Assembly (NCBI GenBank): GCA_964342855.1
Contig: CAYFIB010000080.1
Coordinates: 1-6,996 of the forward strand
DNA: 6,996 nt
Direction: 5' to 3'
DNA from: JBCBJX01 sp964342855
GTDB lineage: Bacteria; Pseudomonadota; Alphaproteobacteria; Caulobacterales; Parvularculaceae
The translations under genes and the position numbers were made by a program. The notes under the pieces were generated by a model. That model saw only the letters and a list, made by a program, of their open reading frames with translations, searched no databases and was not told the origin of the DNA. Within the stretch, counting starts at the first letter, position 1. Each line of letters opens with the position of its first letter. This document shows positions 1 through 5,391 of the stretch, piece after piece.

Positions 1-81
1 GGATAACGCGGGTCGGCCGAACACCCAACCCACGCGGTGTCGCAGGCGCCGGGCGGCCCGGCCAGATTTCGGCGGACCCTA

Positions 82-127
82 GAAAGCGCCGCGCCGCGGC
101 GCAATGAAAACCGGTGTTGGCGCTTTC
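82..127. repeat. Inverted repeat with nested palindrome
   Basis: GAAAGCGCC at 82-90 is the exact reverse complement of GGCGCTTTC at 119-127. The 28-nt interval between them begins with the perfect 12-nt palindrome GCGCCGCGGCGC (91-102). As RNA this could form a branched or cruciform-like structure. No U-tract follows it, so it is not a standard intrinsic terminator. Its function is unknown. Confidence 0.5.
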
Positions 128-131
128 CGAA

Positions 132-167
132 TTCCGCTCGCCCCCGCGAAGGCGGGGGTGAGCGGAA
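132..167. repeat. Strong 16-bp stem-loop, REP-like or terminator-like
   Basis: The left arm at 132-147 (TTCCGCTCGCCCCCGC) pairs with the right arm at 152-167 (GCGGGGGTGAGCGGAA) around the loop GAAG. All 16 positions pair, with one G-T wobble (140 with 159). Short palindromes with a CCCCCGC-GAAG-GCGGGGG core are common as scattered intergenic repeats in alphaproteobacteria (recalled family knowledge). Only AAAGG follows on the plus strand, so there is no U-tract there. Read on the minus strand the stem is also followed by mixed sequence. It is either a dispersed palindromic repeat or a transcript 3' end for a gene to the left. Confidence 0.75.
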
Positions 168-207
168 AGGTGATGATGAACGATGGAAAGGAAACCAGCG
201 TAACGTT

Positions 208-238
208 TTGCGGGTTGCGCCAACAGAACAAGTATTAA
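208..238 (+). promoter_or_regulatory. Weak candidate promoter for the GT87 gene
   Basis: A -10-like TATTAA at 233-238 lies 24 nt before the ATG at 263. A -35-like TTGCGG at 208-213 sits 19 nt upstream of it, longer than the preferred 17. A second TTGCGC at 215-220 is too close (12 nt). No Shine-Dalgarno sequence is visible between the -10 and the ATG, so the transcript would have a short, poorly marked leader. Confidence 0.25.
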
Positions 239-262
239 CCCTCGATCCGCTACACCCGCCCC

Positions 263-1447
263 ATGTCCAGCGCCGCCGCTCTGCCCCCGCCGCACGTGCT
301 TCTCGACCGGCTTTTACCGGAGACGAGGAACTCGATCCTGACGCGCGCGCTCGCCGGGAGCCTGCTCACGCTCCTCCTCTACGCCCTCACCGGCGACAAG
401 GTGCTGCGCTTCACCCTCGACGCGACGGTGACGAGCCAAGACTTCATCGCTTTCTTCGTCGCCGCCAAGGAAGCGGCCGCCGGACGCCTCTCGGAGATTT
501 ACGAACCCGAAGCCTTCCGTGCGCGGCTGCCGGAATATGTCGCCCTCGCCTGGCTCTACACGCCCGCGGGCACGATCCTGTTCGCGCCGCTGGCGCTCGC
601 GAACTACACGGTCGCGAAGCTGGTCTTCTATCTCGCCTCCCTCGGCGCGCTCGTCGGCGGCGGGCGGGCGCTCGGGCTGCGGGGGCAGTGGCTCCTCGCC
701 CTCGCCCTCGCACCGGCGCTTTTCGGCGTCTTTCTCATGGGACAGGCCGCGGCGCTCTTCGCGGGGCTCATGGCGGCGGGGCTCGCCTTCTCGAAAACAC
801 GGCCGATCCTCGCCGGGCTCTGCATCGCAGCTCTCACCTCGAAGCCGCAATACGGGCTCCTCATTCCGGTATTTCTCGCCGCCTGCGGCGACTGGCGCGC
901 GGTGGGCTGGACGGTCGCCTTCACCCTCGCCCTCCATCTGGCCTCCCTCGCCATTTATGGCGCCGAGGCGTGGCGGGCGTTCTTCGCGACCCTCGAAGGC
1001 ATGCACCTTCAGCATCTTGGCAAGCCGCACCCGGCCATGGTCGCGGTGAAAACTTATGTCGTGAAATGGGGCGCGCCGATGCTGCTCGCGAACGCCGCGC
1101 AGCTCGCCGCCCTCGCCGGCGCCGTCGCGACGACATGGCTCGCCGCACGCCGTTTCGACCGGGCGACCGCCATCGGCGTCGTCCTCATCGGGACGTTCCT
1201 CGCGAGCCCCTATGTCTGGCACTACGATTTAGGGCTCGCCGCCATCGGCGTCGTTCTCCTCGCCGCCCGCGGGCCGAAGCTGCCCGCCTGGGGACAGGCC
1301 GCCCTCGCCGCGCTCTGGTTCGCGCCACCGCTCATTTTCATCGTCGCGCCCGTGCAGGTTTTCCCGACCGTGCCGGTGCTCGCGGGGCTCAGCCTCGCCG
1401 CAGTTTTCTTGACGCGCGGGCCGGAAGCGGAGCGCGCCGCCGCGTAA
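263..1447 (+). CDS. Glycosyltransferase family 87 (DUF2029-like) membrane protein
   Basis: The 394-residue protein is very hydrophobic, with roughly eight to ten membrane segments, starting with a helix near residues 28-44. It looks like a GT-C fold, polyprenyl-phosphate-sugar-dependent glycosyltransferase of family GT87, which transfers sugars to envelope glycolipids or glycans on the outer face of the inner membrane. Family-like features are the Asp-Phe pair after the first helix (D60-F61, in DFIAFFVAAKEAAAG), the Tyr-Thr-Pro stretch at 99-101, Gly-Gln at 160-161 and Lys-Pro-Gln at 194-196 before a membrane helix. A Trp-His-Tyr-Asp at 319-322 follows another helix. The ATG at 263 is the only start that keeps the whole N-terminal helix, but no Shine-Dalgarno precedes it. 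The acceptor and sugar cannot be deduced, and no other glycan genes are nearby. The gene ends 46 nt before ada and may share its transcript. Confidence 0.8.
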   Translation: MSSAAALPPPHVLLDRLLPETRNSILTRALAGSLLTLLLYALTGDKVLRFTLDATVTSQDFIAFFVAAKEAAAGRLSEIYEPEAFRARLPEYVALAWLYTPAGTILFAPLALANYTVAKLVFYLASLGALVGGGRALGLRGQWLLALALAPALFGVFLMGQAAALFAGLMAAGLAFSKTRPILAGLCIAALTSKPQYGLLIPVFLAACGDWRAVGWTVAFTLALHLASLAIYGAEAWRAFFATLEGMHLQHLGKPHPAMVAVKTYVVKWGAPMLLANAAQLAALAGAVATTWLAARRFDRATAIGVVLIGTFLASPYVWHYDLGLAAIGVVLLAARGPKLPAWGQAALAALWFAPPLIFIVAPVQVFPTVPVLAGLSLAAVFLTRGPEAERAAA

Positions 1448-1457
1448 AGAGGTCTAG

Positions 1458-1487
1458 CTCCGGTCTCCGACATCACCGAGACTGGAG
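1458..1487 (+). promoter_or_regulatory. Hairpin covering the ada ribosome binding site
   Basis: CTCCGGTCTC (1458-1467) pairs with GAGACTGGAG (1478-1487) over ten positions, nine Watson-Crick and one G-U wobble (1462 with 1483), around a 10-nt loop. The right arm contains GGAG (1484-1487), the core of the GGAGAG Shine-Dalgarno that precedes the ada ATG at 1494. The structure would therefore hide the ribosome binding site in the mRNA. The same sequence could instead be a DNA operator with dyad symmetry. The pairing is directly visible; a regulatory role is inferred. Confidence 0.5.
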
Positions 1488-1493
1488 AGCGCC

Positions 1494-2561
1494 ATGACCG
1501 CCCCATTGACCGAAGACGAGATGACTGCCGCGCTGATCGCGCGCGATGCGTCGCTGGACGGCCGTTTCATTGTCGCCGTGAAGACGACGGGCATTTACTG
1601 CCGCCCCACCTGCTCCGGCCGTCCGAAGCCGGAGAACGTGCGCTTCTATGCGACGCCGGAAGAGGCGCGCGCCGCGGGCTTCCGCGCCTGCAAGCTCTGC
1701 GATCCGGACGCGTCCGAGACCCGCGCGGAGAAGATCGCCGCCATCGCCCGCCATATCGAGGCCCATGCGGAGGAAAAACTGACCCTCGACGCGCTCGCCG
1801 AGATCGGCGGGCTCTCCGCCGGGCGCCTGCAGAAGTCGTTCAAGGAGGCCTTCGGCGTCAGCCCGAAAGCCTATCAGGACGCCGTGCGCGCCCGCGGCTT
1901 CAAAAAGGCGCTGAAGGAAGGCGACGATGTCGCCGGCGCTGCCTTCGAGGCCGGGTACGGATCAACCAGCCGGGTCTATGAGACCGCCGTCAAATCCATC
2001 GGCATGACGCCGAGCGCCTACCGCGCCGGCGGCGCGGGCGAGACGATCTCCTATACGTTTCAGGACACGGCTATCGGCCGTCTGATGATCGCAGCGACCG
2101 ACCGGGGAATCTGCTTCGTCCAGTTCGCCGACGCCGACGCGCCGCTGATCGACGGCCTGCGCGCGGAGTTCCCGAACGCAACCCTTCAGCCCGCCGCCGC
2201 GAGCGACGCCTCGGAAGTTTGGGCCGAGGCGATCGCCGCGCATATCGAGCGCGGCGGACCGCGCCCGGATCTGCCGCTCGATCTGCGCGGCACGGCCTTC
2301 CAGATGAAGGTCTGGCGCTTCCTCATGACCATCCCGGAAGGCTCGGTCATGAGCTATTCGGAGCTCGCCGCCGCCATCGATCAGCCGAAGGCCGTGCGCG
2401 CCGCCGCCTCCGCCTGCGCGCGCAACCGCGTCGCCATCCTCATCCCCTGCCACCGGGTTCTGCGCGGCGACGGCTCCCTCGGCGGCTATCGCTGGGGGTT
2501 GGAGCGCAAACGCGCCCTCCTCGACGCGGAACGCGAACGCGCCGCCGACGACGCGGCCTGA
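1494..2561 (+). CDS. ada: Bifunctional Ada: methyl-phosphotriester/O6-methylguanine-DNA methyltransferase and activator
   Basis: Ada repairs alkylated DNA by moving methyl groups onto its own cysteines and, once methylated at its N-terminal site, acts as a transcription activator. At 355 residues it matches the roughly 354 of E. coli Ada. The N-terminal zinc domain (about 1-75) has Cys36, Cys40, Cys66 and Cys69; Cys36, in TTGIYCRPTCSGRPKPENVR, is the expected phosphotriester methyl acceptor. An AraC-type helix-turn-helix domain spans about 78-178. The methyltransferase core (about 185-348) ends in LIPCHRVLRGDGSLGGYRWG, with Cys319 as the O6-methylguanine acceptor. All key residues are present, so the protein should be active. 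The start is set by GGAGAG at 1484-1489, four bases upstream of the ATG. No clear Ada-box or sigma-70 promoter is visible in the 46-nt gap, and no alkA or alkB homologue is in the window. Confidence 0.97.
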   Translation: MTAPLTEDEMTAALIARDASLDGRFIVAVKTTGIYCRPTCSGRPKPENVRFYATPEEARAAGFRACKLCDPDASETRAEKIAAIARHIEAHAEEKLTLDALAEIGGLSAGRLQKSFKEAFGVSPKAYQDAVRARGFKKALKEGDDVAGAAFEAGYGSTSRVYETAVKSIGMTPSAYRAGGAGETISYTFQDTAIGRLMIAATDRGICFVQFADADAPLIDGLRAEFPNATLQPAAASDASEVWAEAIAAHIERGGPRPDLPLDLRGTAFQMKVWRFLMTIPEGSVMSYSELAAAIDQPKAVRAAASACARNRVAILIPCHRVLRGDGSLGGYRWGLERKRALLDAERERAADDAA

Positions 2562-2575
2562 GCTTCGCCATCTAT

Positions 2576-2593
2576 CGCCGCAGGGCTGCGGCG
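2576..2593 (+). repeat. GC-rich hairpin after ada
   Basis: CGCCGCAG (2576-2583) and CTGCGGCG (2586-2593) are perfect inverted complements separated by two bases. It sits 14 nt past the ada stop. No T-run follows, so it could stabilise the ada transcript end or promote a pause, but it is not a clear intrinsic terminator. Confidence 0.45.
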
Positions 2594-2608
2594 CGGTGTG
2601 GGCGCGCG

Positions 2609-2633
2609 CGCGTCTCCGGGCTATCGAGACGCG
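2609..2633 (+). repeat. Stem-loop upstream of the carboxyltransferase gene
   Basis: CGCGTCTC (2609-2616) pairs perfectly with GAGACGCG (2626-2633) around a 9-nt loop. It lies 24 nt before the ATG at 2658, just upstream of the ribosome binding site GGAGGGG (2647-2653). Its core, GTCTCCG-N6-CGAGAC, resembles the hairpin ahead of ada. It may be an operator or a leader RNA structure; neither is proven. Confidence 0.4.
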
Positions 2634-2657
2634 ACGTTGCGAGGCCGGAGGGGCGTG

Positions 2658-4178
2658 ATGAGTTGGGACCGCGAGCTTGAAGAGAAGCGCAAACGCGAGG
2701 CCTTCGCCGAGGAGATGGGCGGGCCGGAGAAAGTCGCCCGCCAGAAATCCCGCGGCAAACTCACCGCCCGCGAGCGCATCGCGGCGCTGATCGATCCCGG
2801 CTCCTTCCGCGAGATCGGCAAGATCGCCGGGCGCGGCGCCTACGGCGCGGACGGCGAGCTGGAGAGCCTCGCCGCGTCAAACTTCATTTTCGGACGCGGT
2901 CTGATCGACGGGCGCGCAGTGGTCGCGAGCGCGGACGATTTCACGGTCCGCGGCGGCGCTTCGGACGCGGCCATCCACCGCAAGTTCGTCCTCGCCGAGC
3001 AGATGGCACACGAACTCCGCCTGCCGATCATCCGCATGATCGACGGCACCGGCGGCGGCGGCTCGATCAGATCCTTGGACGATATGGGCTACACCTACGT
3101 GCCCTTCGTGCCCGGATGGGAGCACGTGGCGCGCAATCTGGAGACGGTTCCGGTCGTCTCCCTCGCTCTCGGCCCTTGCGCCGGGCTTGGCGCCGCGCGG
3201 GTCGTCGCAAGCCACTATTCCATCATGGTGCGCGGGCTGTCGCAGGTCTTCACGGCCGGCCCGAAAGTCGCCGTCGCGGTCGGCGACGAGGCGCGTGACA
3301 ATGACGGGCTCGGCGGCGCGGACATTCACGCCCGCAACGGCGTCGTCGATGACGAAGTCGCGACCGAAGACGAGGCGTTCCTCCGCGCCCGGCGCTTCCT
3401 GTCCTATCTCCCGCCTTACGCCGGCGCGGAGAACCCGCGCGTCGCGACAGCCGACCCCGCCGGGCGGCGCGAGGAAAGCCTCCTCTCCCTCGTCCCGCAG
3501 GACAAGCGCGCCGCCTACAACATGCGCCGCGCGCTTGAGGCCGTCTGCGACCGCGGTTCGGTGTTCGAAATCGGCGCACGCTGGGGCCGGGGGACGATCA
3601 CCGCCCTCGCCCGGCTCGACGGCTGGCCGGTCGCCGTCCTCGCCAACGACCCGACTTATCTCGGCGGCTCCACGACCGCCGACGGCGCGGAGAAGCTGAA
3701 GCGCTTCGTTCAGATGGCGGAACTCTTCCGTTTGCCGGTCGTCTATTTCGTCGACAATCCGGGATTCATGATCGGCCTAGAAGCGGAGAAAGCCGCCACC
3801 ATCCGCCGCGGCGTCGAAGCGATGAACGCCGTCTACAAGGCGAGCGTTCCGTGGGCGACGGTGATCGTGCGCAAGGCCTACGGCGTCGCGGGCGCCGCCA
3901 TGTCGGACCACACGAAATTCCAGTACCGCTTCGCTTGGCCCTCCGGCGACTGGGGCTCGCTGCCCATGGAAGGCGGCGTCGAGGTCGCTTACCGGTCCGA
4001 GCTGGAGGCCGCCGACGACCCGGCCGCCCGCCTCGCCGAGATCAAGGCCCGCCTCGCCCAACTCACCTCCCCCTTCCGCACGGCCGAGCAGTTCCTCATC
4101 GAGGACATTATCGATCCACGCGAGACGCGCCCGCTCCTGTGCGAATTCGCGGGGCTGGCGCAGCGGCGCTTGGGTTGA
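2658..4178 (+). CDS. Acyl-CoA carboxylase, carboxyltransferase (beta) subunit, PccB-like family
   Basis: This 506-residue cytoplasmic protein belongs to the biotin-dependent carboxyltransferase family (propionyl-, methylcrotonyl- and related acyl-CoA carboxylases), which moves CO2 from carboxybiotin to an acyl-CoA. It has the family's usual length and two crotonase-like halves. The N-terminal half contains GKLTARERI (33-41), the glycine loop DGTGGGGS (129-136) and GPCAGLGAA (172-180). The C-terminal half contains NDPTYLGGSTTADGAEKL (330-347), FVDNPGFMIG (364-373), RKAYGVAGAAM (405-415) and the conserved tail SPFRTAEQF. The ATG at 2658 follows GGAGGGG at a 4-nt gap; an in-frame GTG at 2598 would add 20 unlikely residues. 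Compared with classical PccB, the RKAYGGAYDVM-type stretch has lost the specificity Asp (Ala413 here), so the substrate is open. No biotin carboxylase or biotin carrier gene lies nearby; the partner must be encoded elsewhere. Confidence 0.9.
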   Translation: MSWDRELEEKRKREAFAEEMGGPEKVARQKSRGKLTARERIAALIDPGSFREIGKIAGRGAYGADGELESLAASNFIFGRGLIDGRAVVASADDFTVRGGASDAAIHRKFVLAEQMAHELRLPIIRMIDGTGGGGSIRSLDDMGYTYVPFVPGWEHVARNLETVPVVSLALGPCAGLGAARVVASHYSIMVRGLSQVFTAGPKVAVAVGDEARDNDGLGGADIHARNGVVDDEVATEDEAFLRARRFLSYLPPYAGAENPRVATADPAGRREESLLSLVPQDKRAAYNMRRALEAVCDRGSVFEIGARWGRGTITALARLDGWPVAVLANDPTYLGGSTTADGAEKLKRFVQMAELFRLPVVYFVDNPGFMIGLEAEKAATIRRGVEAMNAVYKASVPWATVIVRKAYGVAGAAMSDHTKFQYRFAWPSGDWGSLPMEGGVEVAYRSELEAADDPAARLAEIKARLAQLTSPFRTAEQFLIEDIIDPRETRPLLCEFAGLAQRRLG

Positions 4179-4227
4179 AGCGAACTGAACTGGAAAAGTA
4201 CTGGTGGCCCCGCCAAGGCTTTGAAAG

Positions 4228-4313
4228 TGGTGGAGGGGGCTGGATTCGAACCAGCGTACGCCGAAGCGGGCAGATTTACAGTCTGCTGGATTTAACCACT
4301 CTCCCACCCCTCC
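4228..4313 (-). tRNA. tRNA-Tyr (anticodon GUA), CCA encoded
   Basis: Read on the minus strand, the gene runs from 4313 to 4228. The acceptor stem GGAGGGG (4313-4307) pairs with CCCCTCC (4238-4232), followed by discriminator A (4231) and an encoded CCA (4230-4228). The anticodon loop CTGTAAA is closed by CAGA/TCTG, with anticodon GTA at 4279-4277. A long variable arm (around CCGCTTCGGCG) makes it class II, as expected for bacterial tRNA-Tyr. The T arm is GCTGG-TTCGAAT-CCAGC. It is convergent with the carboxyltransferase gene, whose stop is 49 nt away. Downstream, an imperfect stem at 4202-4215 and a TTTT on the minus strand near 4196-4199 could end the transcript, but this is a poor terminator. 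Confidence 0.98.
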
Positions 4314-4326
4314 AAACCGGGTCAAA

Positions 4327-4340
4327 GGCCCCTTGGGGCC
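4327..4340 (-). repeat. Small palindrome in the tRNA-Tyr leader
   Basis: GGCCCC and GGGGCC are separated by two bases, forming a short hairpin between the tRNA promoter and the tRNA 5' end. On the minus strand TTT follows it. It could be a leader structure removed by RNase P processing, or a mild attenuator; three U residues are too few for efficient termination. Confidence 0.35.
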
Positions 4341-4353
4341 GGAGAGAGGGCGC

Positions 4354-4382
4354 TGTATACGCAAGCGCCCCGCAGCGCGCAA
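4354..4382 (-). promoter_or_regulatory. Sigma-70-type promoter of tRNA-Tyr
   Basis: On the minus strand, TTGCGC (4382-4377) and TATACA (4359-4354) are separated by exactly 17 bases. Transcription would start near 4347, about 34 nt before the tRNA 5' end. The stretch just after the -10 is GC-rich (GCGCCCTC), as in stable-RNA promoters subject to stringent control (established for that class; inferred here). Confidence 0.65.
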
Positions 4383-4436
4383 CCGCCCGCGTGGGTTCGA
4401 TTTTCCGTCCGTCTCCATACTCATTGCGAGGCTCCC

Positions 4437-5282
4437 TTGGCGCGCAGAACGCCCCCGAAATCGCCCGCGAAAGGACGCCCGCCCGAGCAGCGGCGCGGCC
4501 CGAAGCCTTCCGACCGACGTTCGCCGCCCGAGCGCGGCGCGCGGCCATCCGCCGCCGTCCCGGCCCGGCCCGAAGGCGCTGAGCTTCTCTATGGGGTGCA
4601 CGCGGTCTCGGCGGCGCTCGCCAACCCGGCGCGCCGGATCGTCGAGGTGCTCGCCACCCGTCAGAGCGCGGAGAAGCTGGTCGTCGATCGGGAGATCGAG
4701 GCCCGCCTCCTCTCGCCCGCCGAACTTGACGTCCTCTGCGGCGATGGCGCGGTGCATCAGGGCGTCGCGGCGTTCGTGCGGCCCTTGCCCGTCCTCGATC
4801 TCGACGCCGCCGCCGCGCCCGCCGAGGCGGGGCGCCCCGTCCTCGTCCTCGACCAGATCACCGACCCGCGGAACATCGGCGCGATCCTGCGCTCGGCGGC
4901 GGCGTTCGCGGCGCGTTGCGTCGTCGTCCACGACCGCTCGACGCCCGCGCTTGAGGGCGCCCTCGCCAAGGCGGCGGCGGGCGCGGTGGAGACGGTTCCC
5001 GTCGTGCGCGCGACCAACATCGCCCGCGCGATGGAGACCCTTCAGGAGATCGGCTACCGCACCGTCGGCCTCGCCGGGGAGACGCGAACCGCCCTCGCCG
5101 AGGCGGTCGACGACGCGCCTCTCGCCATCGCCCTCGGCGCGGAAGGGCCAGGCCTCAGGCGGCTGGTCCGGGAGAAATGCGACGTCCTCGCCCGCATCCC
5201 GATGCCGGGCGAGATGGAGAGCCTCAACGTCTCAGTGGCCGCGGCCATCGCGCTTTATGAGGCGGGACGCCGTCCTTCGTGA
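4437..5282 (+). CDS. rlmB: 23S rRNA (guanosine-2'-O-)-methyltransferase RlmB, TrmH/SPOUT family
   Basis: RlmB methylates the ribose of G2251 (E. coli numbering) in the peptidyl-transferase region of 23S rRNA, using S-adenosylmethionine. The 281-residue protein begins with a basic, disordered stretch rich in Arg and Pro (1-45), usual for alphaproteobacterial members. Next come the substrate-binding domain (LLYGVHAVSAALANPARR, 50-67, onward to about 120) and the knotted SPOUT catalytic domain. Motif 1 is DPRNIGAILRSA with N146, G148 and R152. Motif 2 is ALGAEGPGL (232-240). Motif 3 is IPMPGEMESLNVSVAAA (254-270), with the conserved Ser-Leu-Asn at 262-264. The start is a TTG preceded by GAGG at 4428-4431; no ATG or GTG exists in frame near it. 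The final codons (Arg-Arg-Pro-Ser-stop) lie inside a palindromic repeat. It is divergent from tRNA-Tyr across 123 nt. Confidence 0.93.
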   Translation: MARRTPPKSPAKGRPPEQRRGPKPSDRRSPPERGARPSAAVPARPEGAELLYGVHAVSAALANPARRIVEVLATRQSAEKLVVDREIEARLLSPAELDVLCGDGAVHQGVAAFVRPLPVLDLDAAAAPAEAGRPVLVLDQITDPRNIGAILRSAAAFAARCVVVHDRSTPALEGALAKAAAGAVETVPVVRATNIARAMETLQEIGYRTVGLAGETRTALAEAVDDAPLAIALGAEGPGLRRLVREKCDVLARIPMPGEMESLNVSVAAAIALYEAGRRPS

Positions 5283-5381
5283 CGCCGCCTTCGGCGGCTC
5301 CTCAGGACGAAGTTCAGTTCTGAAGGTTTTTACCGTCTTCGTCCTGAGGAGCCCGCGAAGCGGGCGTCACGAAGGACGGCG
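5268..5381. repeat. Pair of inverted 45-bp palindromic repeats (REP/BIME-like)
   Basis: The copy at 5268-5312 and the copy at 5337-5381 are inverted complements over 45 bases with four differences, all in the central nine bases. The outer arm (19 bp, CGCCGTCCTTCGTGACGCC) and inner arm (17 bp, GGCTCCTCAGGACGAAG) are perfect. Each copy also folds on itself, as GCCGCC-TTC-GGCGGC on the left and GCCCGC-TTC-GCGGGC on the right. The 24-nt spacer carries TTCAG-TT-CTGAA (5313-5324) and then T5 (5327-5331). Related sequences recur in many alphaproteobacterial genomes (recalled). No target-site duplication is seen at the ends, so a dispersed REP pair is likelier than a transposon remnant. Confidence 0.93.
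5313..5331 (+). terminator. Possible terminator between convergent genes
   Basis: TTCAG-TT-CTGAA forms a 5-bp hairpin followed by GG and five T residues on the plus strand, 31 nt after the rlmB stop. The stem is short and AT-rich, but it sits in the spacer of the much larger inverted repeat. The full fold could stop transcription from both sides, rlmB from the left and the desaturase operon from the right. Confidence 0.4.
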
Positions 5382-5391
5382 GCAACAGATC

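Larger units (their letters stand above)
1..262. other. Upstream intergenic region, no convincing gene
   Basis: No frame here carries a supportable start, ribosome binding site or recognisable protein. Two plus frames are open from the left edge, to a TAG at 80-82 and to a TGA at 105-107. Either could be the tail of an upstream gene, but the 26 and 34 residues they would encode are low-complexity and not recognisable. A third plus frame closes at the TAA at 4-6, which could equally be an upstream stop codon. The stretch contains the two stem-loops listed separately, a 12-nt perfect palindrome GCGCCGCGGCGC at 91-102, and a weak promoter-like sequence just before the first gene. Confidence 0.6.

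Noticed and set aside
314..1222. A 302-codon minus-strand open frame opposite the GT87 gene
   Set aside because: The composition is Arg/Glu/Gly-rich with no hydrophobic core or motif, as expected for the antisense of a hydrophobic GC-rich gene.
37..1497. A 486-codon open frame on the plus strand overlapping the GT87 gene in another frame
   Set aside because: Its product is Arg/Ala/Pro-rich, typical of a shifted frame in GC-rich DNA. The overlapping frame encodes a coherent membrane protein with GT87-like motifs.
3130..3150. GAGACGGTTCC followed by CGTCTC inside the carboxyltransferase gene, with GAGACGGTTCC again in rlmB near 4989-4999
   Set aside because: Both lie in codons for Glu-Thr-Val-Pro and reflect shared peptide and codon choice, not a DNA element.
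4202..4222. Intrinsic terminator between the carboxyltransferase gene and tRNA-Tyr
   Set aside because: The stem is six pairs with a wobble and a 2-nt loop, followed by AAGG and only three T residues. It is too weak to call as a feature.
3777..4931. A 384-codon minus-strand open frame spanning the carboxyltransferase 3' end, the tRNA and rlmB
   Set aside because: It reads straight through a clear tRNA-Tyr gene and opposite two well-supported genes, so it is a stop-poor GC shadow.
5268..5381. Miniature transposon (MITE) with 45-bp terminal inverted repeats
   Set aside because: No target-site duplication flanks the arms, the interior is only 24 nt, and each arm is itself a palindrome of the type seen as dispersed REP repeats.
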